A model generated the notes under the pieces. That model did not search any database and was not told the DNA's origin. It saw only the letters and a list, made by a program, of their open reading frames with translations. Positions 26,501-33,532 of a DNA stretch of 64,000 nt are shown here, in pieces. Each line of letters opens with the position of its first letter. Position 1 is the stretch's first letter. The DNA comes from Sphingomonadaceae bacterium. GTDB lineage: Bacteria; Pseudomonadota; Alphaproteobacteria; Sphingomonadales; Sphingomonadaceae. Both the position numbers and the translations under genes were made by a program. The stretch spans positions 930,001 to 994,000 of the forward strand of contig JACKLA010000001.1 of assembly GCA_024236155.1 (NCBI GenBank), read 5' to 3'.

Positions 26501-27545
26501 GCTGCTGCGCGGGCTGGCCCGAACTTGTGCCCGTACCGGTGGTTTCGCGTGCGGCGATCGTTCTCTGGCGAACAGGTAAGTCGACCTTTGCCGACAGCGC
26601 AGGCGTGGCTGCTGCCGTCGATGCTTCGGGCGACGGGGCGGTGGGGACAGCAGCGGGTGTGCCTGCCGCCATCCCCGCTGGCTGCGGTTGTGGTGGCGCT
26701 GCATCCGGATCGTTCGGGGCAGGGGTGCCAACAGATGTGCCTGTATCCGCTCGGGCGAGCTGCGGGGCAGTCTCGATCCCTGCCGGAACCGGGGCGGCTG
26801 GCGTGGGCGGGATAGTGGCTTCGGCAAACCGGATCGGTCCGTCGCCGTCTGCGTCGGCGGGGGGCGCTTTGTCTGGCGGGGTGGCAGCCGGATCCTGCTC
26901 TGGCGATATCGCCGCTGGCTGCGGTGGTAGTTCGACTGGTGGATCGGGTGTGAAATCCACCTCGGGCCACTCGGTCGGGGCAGGATCGGCTGCGGCAAGT
27001 TCAACCGGCGGGGCAGGTGATGTGACCTGCTCTGTGGCCATCGCCGGATCGCCTGTTTCGGCAGGAACAATGCCCTCGGCTTCGGGGAATGCGGCTGCGA
27101 ATGTCGATGCTGTGGGTGGTGCGTTATCGTCTGCCGCGATGTTTGCGGCGACCGGCACCTGGGGCTGAGCAATCGGGACTGGCTGCGCCAGCGGGGCAAC
27201 CGGCTTCCCGGCCGAAGCCATCGCTCCTTCGCTGGCGGTGGCCAGCAGTTCCCGCTTGGGTTGCTGGCGCGCCTCGCTGTGTTCGGGCCGGGTGGCAACG
27301 GGATTATGCAACGGGCCGACGGGGCGCGCACCATTGCCGCCCTGTTGCCGTATCGTGCGCCGTCCGAGAGGGCCGAATTCGGGCTCAGGATAGCCGGCCT
27401 TGCGCGGGGTCGCGCCGGGATCGGCCTTTTCGGCCTCCGGGAAGGCCAGGCCCGCATCGCGATCGGCCTCGTTGCGTTGGGTGCAGCCAAGCCCAAGCAG
27501 TACGGTGCCGAGGGCAACCGTACCTACATTGCGGGCCCGGGGCAT
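23586..27545 (-). CDS. Giant usher-like outer-membrane protein of the DUF4402 surface system
   Basis: I start at ATG 27545 (AGGTGA upstream, 5 bp after the chaperone stop), giving 1,319 residues. GTG 27554 is the alternative. Visible layout: a hydrophobic leader with Cys at about 21 (possible lipoprotein, atypical lipobox), then about 400 residues rich in Pro, Ala and Gln. A folded segment follows around 440-600 (YQDELILEVKVADFDASDTV...), resembling the N-terminal region of fimbrial-usher-like proteins. Next comes a large beta-rich region with usher/barrel character (about 620-1100, including DLRGILLDGYEVELYRNDILIG). It ends in two Ig/CnaB-like modules, one with a DMDGDGRFGPGD calcium-loop-like motif. 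It presumably forms the secretion pore for the four DUF4402 proteins. FimD-type ushers are about 830-870 residues, so this is far larger. Confidence 0.8.
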   Translation of the reverse strand: MPRARNVGTVALGTVLLGLGCTQRNEADRDAGLAFPEAEKADPGATPRKAGYPEPEFGPLGRRTIRQQGGNGARPVGPLHNPVATRPEHSEARQQPKRELLATASEGAMASAGKPVAPLAQPVPIAQPQVPVAANIAADDNAPPTASTFAAAFPEAEGIVPAETGDPAMATEQVTSPAPPVELAAADPAPTEWPEVDFTPDPPVELPPQPAAISPEQDPAATPPDKAPPADADGDGPIRFAEATIPPTPAAPVPAGIETAPQLARADTGTSVGTPAPNDPDAAPPQPQPAGMAAGTPAAVPTAPSPEASTAAATPALSAKVDLPVRQRTIAARETTGTGTSSGQPAQQPGVDNVKVPELASVVPPRRAPIPMTTAAPPQPAAALPTPANDGDGDATGARSANTVSAPPAAALVPPPRTQSTLGLERAATGKPPDGAAFVDNRQSAFTASAEPPVLSYQDELILEVKVADFDASDTVIAYGTRQGVYLPLGTLARILDLAITVSDDGHFASGWVLREDRALSINLRAGVLTQQGKESPIAADAAVAFEGELYVLDRRFEQLMPLTIETDLRSQAIVIKTLEPFPFEERMRREASRKKLASRGQVAQKERWPREDTPYRIASLPVADVELRAVTDNTLGSRLEGDLQLAGDLGFLTAQAYVSGDTQRGLTSSLIELGRVDPDAELLGPLSATEFAVGDISTISMPIGLRGVSGRGAMVTNTPPESVSVFEKIDLRGILLDGYEVELYRNDILIGSTREAVNGQYEFLQVPVDFGLNVFRLVFFGPQGQRSEEVRRISVGDGRLPEGKLVYRFGAVQKGKNVLGVRPDNFIPPNDYGVWRATGELAYGLTPDITAIASGSWFETVDNGIVDDSWIASAGVRTGLGRFALKADLAAQDGGGFAAGAGIAGRFGNSAVTLSHVEYSSGFIDETRSLTAEPLTRSTELDLNTSLNVGDPVTGLSIPLTARIRHFETAAGRAQTNAALRASTRTSNFLVSNTLEYSRTSAPQVETLSQLFGNFDLATAGRSKTRGRLSLGYRVLPEPDLISASLEADHAIDQDTAIRGSLSYNFESKSAQVGLSAVRDFDRFTLALDGNYGFRDDNYSLGLRLGFSFGRDPLKGNFFIARPGLASAGGVSARAFRDMDGDGRFGPGDSVLPEVDFIAYNQTATSGEDGIARLTRLGEGRGVTLQVDPTTLPDIDLAPVRKGIEIVPRPGRIHATDFPIVALSEVDGTVTFHQDGRERGVSGVRLQLRNASGKIVDYARTEIEGYYFFERVLPGHYTIELDPEQSARLKLCADREYALDVGYESDLLSRDIDITVCQ

Positions 27546-27550
27546 CTTTG

Positions 27551-28495
27551 TCACCTGATGATGATTTTATGCTCGGCGAGCTGCTTGCCCGGCTCGTAAT
27601 CGTCATCGGTATAGGTCACCGTCAATTCGGTACCGGGCGTGAGGAAACGCGGATCGGTCTCGGGATCGACCGCCAGCACGATCTTGCGCTGGTTAACTTC
27701 CGGGTAGATGCCGATGCCGCGCGATATGGCGATGGGTTTTGGCGCACCTTTGGCGGTCACCACGATATCGCCGAAAGCCGATCGCGTGCCCGAACGATCA
27801 AGCGTGACGCCGACCAGCTTCGTGCCATCCGGGCCGGTGAAATATTGCGCGTCGCTAATCCCCACATCCAGCGTCGTCTGGCCGATCCGCACAATCACCG
27901 GGATCGAAATACCAAAGCGCGGGCGGATGGTTACGCCGATGGCAGTGCCCTGCTCGCCGCCCAGCGCGTCGTCGATCGAAAAGCCAGCGTCGTCATCGCG
28001 CGGGACCGACAGGGCAAGGAAGTGCGAACGATATTCGCCATCGGGCAGTTCGTTGTCGGCGCGGGCCATCATGCGGATCGTCTGGCTCTCGCTGCCGCGC
28101 AAGGTGACGCGGCGCGGTGAGTAGCGCAGGAAGGGGCTGGCGGTTTTGACCCGTGCCTGGTCCTCCGGACTCACGCCGTCTTCGAACCCGACCAATTGCC
28201 CGTCGGGCGTCATCATCATGTCCTGGACGGTGATCTCGTAGTCGCCCTCGTTAGTGGTCTTGTTGTAGAGGCCGATGGTGGCGATATCGCGCCGCCCATT
28301 GATCACTACGCGTTTGGGGAACAGGTTGATATCGCCCATCCCGCCAACGGAATCTTCCGGCACATTGGGAGCCGGCTGTGCCGCATCGGCGGCTCCATCC
28401 TGTTGTGCAGCGGCACTGGCCGGCAGGCACGCGACAGACGCGAAAAGGGCGATAGCCGCCTTGCGGTATCGCCGGGGTGGATGGAGCGAAATCAT
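27551..28495 (-). CDS. PapD-like periplasmic chaperone
   Basis: The 314-residue precursor has a signal peptide ending ASAAAQ (about residue 30). The following sequence has an immunoglobulin-like first domain (INLFPKRVVINGRRDIATIGLYNKTTNEGDYEI), then ASPFLRYSPRRVTLRGSESQTIRMMARADNELPDGEYRSHF. That pattern closely follows pilus chaperones: strand F1-G1 with R and the PDGEYRSHL motif. A second domain runs from about residue 190. It would cap secreted DUF4402 subunits for delivery to the usher encoded just downstream, with which it is translationally adjacent. Confidence 0.85.
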   Translation of the reverse strand: MISLHPPRRYRKAAIALFASVACLPASAAAQQDGAADAAQPAPNVPEDSVGGMGDINLFPKRVVINGRRDIATIGLYNKTTNEGDYEITVQDMMMTPDGQLVGFEDGVSPEDQARVKTASPFLRYSPRRVTLRGSESQTIRMMARADNELPDGEYRSHFLALSVPRDDDAGFSIDDALGGEQGTAIGVTIRPRFGISIPVIVRIGQTTLDVGISDAQYFTGPDGTKLVGVTLDRSGTRSAFGDIVVTAKGAPKPIAISRGIGIYPEVNQRKIVLAVDPETDPRFLTPGTELTVTYTDDDYEPGKQLAEHKIIIR

Positions 28496-28558
28496 TGTGA
28501 AAACCCTGTGATGCGGACCCGGATCCGGTGATCGCGGGAACCCTACACCATCATGGAA

Positions 28559-29110
28559 TCACAGGTAAAGCACGGTGACGTTGAAATTACCGGTATATTG
28601 TCCAACGGCCTGGTTGGCATTGACGTTGAGACGCGCTCCGACGAGCAAAGGCGCATAACCCGCATTGTTCAGTCGGTGGAACGGCCCGAAGGCACCCGGG
28701 TTGGTCTGGAACTGGTTTACCTGCATGTTTGCCGTACCATTGGAGATGGTCGTGGAATTCGGCATGAATATCAGGAAATACCTGTTGGCATCGCCGAACA
28801 CCGCGAACGCGCCGGGTCCCCTTCCGTTCGTCGCTTGCGGAGTGCTGGACTGACCCGTCACGCCGCCGGTTTCGGTAACGGCGCCCGCGGGTGAAATGGT
28901 AAGTGTGCCACCTGTGGTGGGACGAACGATCCGTCCAAACCGGAGATCGGCGACATTCTGGATGCCGATCGGCTCAACCACGGTGACGTCGGCGACACCT
29001 GTTGTGGTGTGCGTGTTACCCGGCCCGGCGATTGCCTGGCCGCTGGCAAGCAGCGCGATGGCTGCCGCAGTCGGACGTAGGGCGACCGACAGGGTTTTCC
29101 AGAGGAACAT
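28559..29110 (-). CDS. DUF4402 secreted protein (minor subunit)
   Basis: This 183-residue precursor has a signal peptide ending SGQAIAGPG. The mature protein begins with the DUF4402 pattern TGVADVTVVEPIGIQNVADLRFGRIVRPTTGGTLTISPAG. It is rich in Thr, Asn and Gly and ends with the beta strand YTGNFNVTVLYL. The family has an all-beta fold with a C-terminal strand of the kind used for donor-strand complementation (inference). It follows the major subunit gene after a hairpin. Confidence 0.8.
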   Translation of the reverse strand: MFLWKTLSVALRPTAAAIALLASGQAIAGPGNTHTTTGVADVTVVEPIGIQNVADLRFGRIVRPTTGGTLTISPAGAVTETGGVTGQSSTPQATNGRGPGAFAVFGDANRYFLIFMPNSTTISNGTANMQVNQFQTNPGAFGPFHRLNNAGYAPLLVGARLNVNANQAVGQYTGNFNVTVLYL

Positions 29111-29130
29111 GATTTGTGCAGACGTGATAA

Positions 29131-29175
29131 TCGGGCGCGGCTGGAGCTTCGGTTGAGGCTCCGGGCCGCGCCCGA
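29131..29175 (-). terminator. Intercistronic hairpin after the major DUF4402 gene
   Basis: TCGGGCGCGGC (29131-29141) pairs with GCCGCGCCCGA (29165-29175), and inside it GGAGC pairs with GCTCC. It lies just 3' of the 29181 stop. No U-run follows, so it most likely attenuates transcription or protects the upstream mRNA, giving more major subunit than downstream products. Confidence 0.6.
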
Positions 29176-29180
29176 AAGTC

Positions 29181-29675
29181 TTAGTTGTAGCTTGCGGTGA
29201 CCGTGTAGGTGCCGCTGTAGCTGCCCGGGGTCTGCGTATCGCCGACCGTCAGGGTGCCGCCAACGCTGAAGCTACCAGCGCCCGAGCCATCGAGCGCAGC
29301 CGGTGCGTTGTCGGTGGTGGTGAATGCCATGTCGGTGCCCGGACCGGTCAGCACTCCGCCACCAACGGTGACGGTGATCGAACGGTTGGCATCGCCCGAA
29401 AGCGTGAAAGCGTCGGCCGAGGTGGTCGAGCCGGTGAGGACGACGGCGTCGTCGCCATTGTCGGTTACGGTGCCGGCGAGATCGACGGTCACGGTGCCGC
29501 CGTTACCGGCAGTAATGGTGCCGAAAGCAAGCGCTTCACCAGCAACGTGGTCGACAGAAATCGGTGCGACGATGGTAGCCGTTGCGGTACCAGCGGCGGT
29601 GTCGGTGTCGCCCGGCGCAGCAATAGCCGGGGTAGCGATAGCAGCGGCAAAAGCTGCAAGAACGATTTTCTTCAT
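29181..29675 (-). CDS. DUF4402 secreted protein (probable major subunit)
   Basis: ATG 29675 has GGGGA upstream and gives 164 residues. The open frame upstream to 29720 is not needed. The signal peptide MKKIVLAAFAAAIATPAIA is followed by a mature protein of about 145 residues, almost entirely Thr, Gly, Ala, Ser, Val and Asp. It carries the DUF4402 signature ATIVAPISVDHVAGEALAFGTITAGNGGTVTVDLAG and a C-terminal strand SYSGTYTVTASYN. Its strong ribosome-binding site, the 168-bp AT-rich upstream gap and the 3' hairpin suggest this is the abundantly made structural subunit. Confidence 0.83.
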   Translation of the reverse strand: MKKIVLAAFAAAIATPAIAAPGDTDTAAGTATATIVAPISVDHVAGEALAFGTITAGNGGTVTVDLAGTVTDNGDDAVVLTGSTTSADAFTLSGDANRSITVTVGGGVLTGPGTDMAFTTTDNAPAALDGSGAGSFSVGGTLTVGDTQTPGSYSGTYTVTASYN

Positions 29676-29804
29676 TTGGTCATCCCCAAAAGGCTTTGGT
29701 CCTGGTCGATGCGCTTGCACGCACCTTTTCCCGAACGGTTGGTCCCGTCCGCGATGACTAGGGGATACTGCGTAGGTCTTAAGGAAAACTTACGATGTAA
29801 AATC

Positions 29805-29817
29805 GTTGATAATCAAC
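29805..29817. promoter_or_regulatory. 13-bp palindrome in the AT-rich region upstream of the major DUF4402 gene
   Basis: GTTGAT-A-ATCAAC (29805-29817) is perfect. It adjoins ACGAT-GTAAA-ATCGT (29793-29805), a second inverted repeat sharing a base. The 29676-29843 gap is far more AT-rich than its surroundings and is the obvious promoter region for the major subunit. The regulator is unknown. Confidence 0.45.
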
Positions 29818-29843
29818 ATGATAAGGTGCATATTAAGCCGAGG

Positions 29844-30428
29844 CTAACCATAAAATACAACTATCGGGACCTCGGCAGCGTAGATTCCAGGCTCTGTACC
29901 CGCAGGAATCTCAAGTGTCCCGCCGATGCGGATTTCGTCCTCGCCCCGATCGTCGAGCGCGCCCGAGGCCGTGTCGCCGGGGCGGTTCCGGCTTGCTGAT
30001 GTCAGCCCGCCAACCTCGAGCTGCGCACCGGGCATGCCGACAGGGCGAGCCGACACTGTTGCAGGAAGCGAGACGCGATAGTGCCGCCCGGCTTCCCCGC
30101 GGACGGAAAAGATCGCCGCCGATTGTGCGCATTGGCCGTTCGCGCCGCATGTCTGCCTTGCCGCACCCGAATAGGTCGCCGCACCGGTCGCAGGCTCGAT
30201 CGTAATCGAGCCGCCCTGCGTGGCTGATACGGCAACCACACCGAAAGAGAGGTCGCTTTCGGCGGTCACTGCAAGTGGTGCGATGATTTGTGCCGTCGCC
30301 GTGCCCTGCGCCTGCGAGACGCCCGGCTGGGCCTGTGCAGGGCAGGAGATCACGCAGGCAAGGGCCGGGAGCGCGCTCCAAAGCCAACCGCGCCGTGCGC
30401 CTTGCTGCCGAGAAATGGCCTGCTTCAT
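29844..30428 (-). CDS. DUF4402 secreted protein with a disulfide-capable insertion
   Basis: This 194-residue precursor has its signal peptide ending CPAQAQPG. The mature part carries GTATAQIIAPLAVTAESDLSFGVVAVSATQGGSITIEPATG, the DUF4402 core. Unlike the other subunits it has a Cys pair in the segment RQTCGANGQCAQS, likely a disulfide, and ends in GIYAAEVPIVVFYG. The coding sequence ends 168 bp before the major subunit start. Confidence 0.8.
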   Translation of the reverse strand: MKQAISRQQGARRGWLWSALPALACVISCPAQAQPGVSQAQGTATAQIIAPLAVTAESDLSFGVVAVSATQGGSITIEPATGAATYSGAARQTCGANGQCAQSAAIFSVRGEAGRHYRVSLPATVSARPVGMPGAQLEVGGLTSASRNRPGDTASGALDDRGEDEIRIGGTLEIPAGTEPGIYAAEVPIVVFYG

Positions 30429-30474
30429 GCGCCGGGAACTAACCGTTCCGCGCCAGGCTGCGAGGCTGCTCTCG

Positions 30475-31041
30475 CTACTTGACCGATATCAGGACAGCGT
30501 CGACCGGAATTGCTAACGTCACCGTTCCGCCGCCGTAATTGCGCTCGACATCCAGCCTGCCGCCGAGGTTGAATGTCATGTCGCACACCCGCTGCGTGCA
30601 GTTGGGGATGTTGATCTCGACCGCCTGGCCTGCGGCCACATTCGAGTAACCCGGCAAGTCGGTCTGGTACTGGGTCAACTGGACGATGAGCCCGCCCTGC
30701 GTCACCACCGGTACGGCGGCGAAACGCAATTCGATCTTGAGATCGAGCCGCCGCTTGCCGTTGTTCCCGCGATCGTACCTTATGCGGAACCGGGCGGGGC
30801 CGGTGTCCGAACTGCTGGTCGAGAAAATGCCTACGCTCTGCACGCTGCCATCTGGCCGCACGACGCGATAGCCATTGTCCATCACCGCGAATGTACCGAA
30901 CCGCAGTTCGCTTTCGGGGAGAATGCGAAGCTGCGCGAAATCGGCCCTTGCAGGCTGTGATCCGGCCAGCGCCGCCAGAACCATTACTGCCAATGGCAGC
31001 CGCAACATTCGCCGGAAAAAGAAAAGGCCGCGCAATTGCAT
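30475..31041 (-). CDS. DUF4402-like secreted protein (first gene of the cluster)
   Basis: The 188-residue precursor has a signal peptide ending SQPARA. The mature sequence FAQLRILPESELRFGTFAVMDNGYRVVRPDGSVQS keeps the SELRFGTFAV element that matches the DLxFGxI motif of the other three proteins, but is otherwise divergent. It has two Cys in NCTQRVCDM. It could be the tip subunit or adhesin because it is first in the operon and most divergent (inference). Downstream genes follow at 46 bp and beyond on the same strand. Confidence 0.7.
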   Translation of the reverse strand: MQLRGLFFFRRMLRLPLAVMVLAALAGSQPARADFAQLRILPESELRFGTFAVMDNGYRVVRPDGSVQSVGIFSTSSSDTGPARFRIRYDRGNNGKRRLDLKIELRFAAVPVVTQGGLIVQLTQYQTDLPGYSNVAAGQAVEINIPNCTQRVCDMTFNLGGRLDVERNYGGGTVTLAIPVDAVLISVK

Positions 31042-31216
31042 GGTTTCTGTTCATAGCGCGTCATCCGGCCCGAAAGCCACAGGCAAATTTACATCTCGCG
31101 CGCCGATGGAAAAATTCGCCCTTCATGCCATTTTGCATGACGTCGCAGGTTTACGGACACGTCAAGTTTGGGCTACGTGGTTTCCACTGTTCCGTGCGAA
31201 CAATGGGAGAGCTGCG

Positions 31217-32413
31217 ATGAATCTGGATTTCACCCCTGAAGACGAAGCCTTCCGCGAGGAGGTTCGCGTCTTCCTCAAGGAAAAACTGCCCAAGCGCCTG
31301 AGCGACAAGGTGCGCACCGGCCAGCATCTGGGCAAGGCGGACATGGAGGAATGGCATGCCATCCTCAATGAACGCGGCTGGCTGGCCAATCACTGGCCCA
31401 AGGAATGGGGTGGCACCGGATGGAGCGTGATGCAGCGTTTCATCTTCGAAACCGAAACCGCCATCGCCCATGCGCCGCGTGTCGTGCCTTTCGGCCTCTC
31501 CATGCTTGCACCGGTGCTGATCAAATACGGCACTGAAGAACAATGCCGCCATTACCTGCCGCGTATCCTCGACGGTACCGACTGGTGGTGCCAGGGCTAT
31601 TCGGAGCCGGGGGCCGGTTCGGATCTCGCCAGCCTCAAGACGCAGGCGGTGCGGGATGGCGACCACTATATCGTCAACGGCCAGAAGACCTGGACCACGC
31701 TGGGCCAGCATGCGGACTGGATTTTCTGCCTCGTGCGCACCAGCAATGAAGGCAAGCGGCAGGAGGGTATCTCGTTCCTGCTGATCGACATGAAGACGCC
31801 GGGCATCGAAGTGCGCCCGATCAAGCTGCTCGATGGCGACCATGAGGTGAACGAGGTGTTCTTCACCGATGTGAAGGTGCCGGTGACCAATCTTGTCGGT
31901 GAAGAGAACAAGGGCTGGACCTACGCCAAGTATCTCCTGACCTATGAGCGGACCAATATCGCCGGGGTCGGCTCGTCGATGGCGATGCTTGATCGGTTGA
32001 AGGAGGTTGCGCGCACCACCATGCGGGGCGGCAAGCCGCTGATCGAAGACCCGCTCTATGCCGCGCGGCTGGCCAAGCTCGAGATCGACCTTGAAAATAT
32101 GAAGACCACCAACCTGCGCGTGCTCGATGCGGCGGGTGCGGGCCACGCACCGGTTGCCGAAAGCTCGATGCTGAAAATTCGCGGCACCGAGATCCGGCAG
32201 GAAATCAACGACCTGATGCGCCGCGCCGCAGGCCGCTATGCCCAGCCCTTCATTGCCGAGGCGCTGGACGAAGGCTTCAACGGCGAACCGGTCGGCCCCG
32301 AATGGGCCAACCCGATCGCGTCGGAATATTTCAACAATCGCAAGCTCTCGATCTTCGGCGGATCGAACGAAGTGCAGCGCGAAATCATCACCAAGGCCGT
32401 GCTCGGCCTCTAG
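31217..32413 (+). CDS. Acyl-CoA dehydrogenase, larger subunit of a paired enzyme
   Basis: GGGAGAG lies six bases before ATG 31217. The 398-residue protein has a typical ACAD fold: N-terminal helical domain, CQGYSEPGAGSDLASLKT in the beta domain, and C-terminal RKLSIFGGSNEVQREIITKAVLGL. The position holding the catalytic Glu of MCAD (YEGT) is Gly here (IFGGS), as in many subunits of heteromeric ACADs acting on steroid or other bulky CoA esters. A smaller ACAD follows after 18 bp, so an alpha/beta complex is likely. It starts the operon that runs to 39.85 kb. Confidence 0.88.
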   Translation: MNLDFTPEDEAFREEVRVFLKEKLPKRLSDKVRTGQHLGKADMEEWHAILNERGWLANHWPKEWGGTGWSVMQRFIFETETAIAHAPRVVPFGLSMLAPVLIKYGTEEQCRHYLPRILDGTDWWCQGYSEPGAGSDLASLKTQAVRDGDHYIVNGQKTWTTLGQHADWIFCLVRTSNEGKRQEGISFLLIDMKTPGIEVRPIKLLDGDHEVNEVFFTDVKVPVTNLVGEENKGWTYAKYLLTYERTNIAGVGSSMAMLDRLKEVARTTMRGGKPLIEDPLYAARLAKLEIDLENMKTTNLRVLDAAGAGHAPVAESSMLKIRGTEIRQEINDLMRRAAGRYAQPFIAEALDEGFNGEPVGPEWANPIASEYFNNRKLSIFGGSNEVQREIITKAVLGL

Positions 32414-32431
32414 GAAACGGGACAGAACAAG

Positions 32432-33520
32432 ATGGATTTTTCGATTGGTGAAGACCGGCAGATGCTGGTCGATACGCTGTCCCGCTACCTCGCGGACAAG
32501 GCCGACTGGAAAGCGCGCGAGGCCGCGATTGAAAGCGATACCGGGTTCGACAAGGCGATGTGGCAGGGCATGGCAGAGTTGGGCATCCTCGGCGCGCTGT
32601 TTGGCGAAGAAGTGGGCGGTTTCGGCGGCTCCCCCTTCGATATCGGCGTGGTGTTCGGTGAAGTCGGCAAGGCGCTGCCGCCCGGCCCGTTCCTTGCAAC
32701 GCTGATGGCCGGCAAGCTGCTGGAGGCGGCGGGCGATGCGGAAACGCTGGGCAATGTCATTGCCGGGGCAAGCATCGCCACTTTCGCGCATGAACCGGCG
32801 GTTTCGGCTGACGGTTCGGTCGCCCCGCAGGCGAGCGCGAGCGGTTCGGGTGACAGCTGGACGGTAAGCGGTGCGAAGGGCGTCGTCGATTATCTCGGCA
32901 GCGCGGACGTGGTTGTGGTGACCGCGGATACCGGCAACGGACTGGCGGCCTTCCTCGTCGAAACCGGCGCATCGGGTGTCGAAATTCGTGACTATCCGCT
33001 GGTCGATGGCGGTGCGGCGGGTGAACTGACCCTCAGCGATGCACCCGCGCGGCTGCTGACCGACGATGCATCGGCGATCGACACGGCGATTGCTGCCGGG
33101 CTTGTCGCGACGGCATGGGAAGCGGCGGCTGTGATGGAGGTGCTGCGCGACGAGACGCTCGAATACCTGCGCACCCGCAAGCAGTTCGGTATCCCGATCG
33201 GCAAGTTCCAGGCGCTGCAGCATCGCATGGCGACCGTCGCGCTCGAAATCGAGCAGGCGCGTTCGGCGGCGATCAATGCGGCGGCGAATTTCGGCAAGGA
33301 TGCGGCGACGCGCGACCGTTTCTGCTCGGCGGCGAAATACACCGTCGGCAAGGTCGGGCGGCTGGCAGCGGAAGAAGCGATCCAGATGCATGGCGGCATC
33401 GGCATGACGTGGGAGCTGCCGCTCTCGCACTATGCCAAGCGGCTGACCATGCTCGGCCATGTGCTGGGTGAGGAAGACGAGCATCTGGCGCGCTTTATCG
33501 AGCTAAGTATGGCAGCCTGA
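32432..33520 (+). CDS. Acyl-CoA dehydrogenase, smaller partner subunit
   Basis: The 362-residue ACAD has a degenerate middle domain (SGAKGVVDYLGSADVVVVTADTG) and a good C-terminal domain (LRTRKQFGIPIGKFQALQHRMA, AIQMHGGIGMTWELPLSHYAKRL). It lacks the usual acyl-binding TEP/SEPGAGSD motif, consistent with a partner that completes the active site or FAD site of the preceding subunit. Such pairs are known from steroid side-chain degradation. The 5-oxoprolinase gene follows after 12 bp. Confidence 0.87.
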   Translation: MDFSIGEDRQMLVDTLSRYLADKADWKAREAAIESDTGFDKAMWQGMAELGILGALFGEEVGGFGGSPFDIGVVFGEVGKALPPGPFLATLMAGKLLEAAGDAETLGNVIAGASIATFAHEPAVSADGSVAPQASASGSGDSWTVSGAKGVVDYLGSADVVVVTADTGNGLAAFLVETGASGVEIRDYPLVDGGAAGELTLSDAPARLLTDDASAIDTAIAAGLVATAWEAAAVMEVLRDETLEYLRTRKQFGIPIGKFQALQHRMATVALEIEQARSAAINAAANFGKDAATRDRFCSAAKYTVGKVGRLAAEEAIQMHGGIGMTWELPLSHYAKRLTMLGHVLGEEDEHLARFIELSMAA

Positions 33521-33532
33521 TCGGGAGGGCGC

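Noticed and set aside
31151..33484. A 777-codon minus-strand reading frame under the acyl-CoA dehydrogenase pair
   Set aside because: It is a shadow of two well-supported ACAD genes; composition is His/Arg-rich with no motifs.
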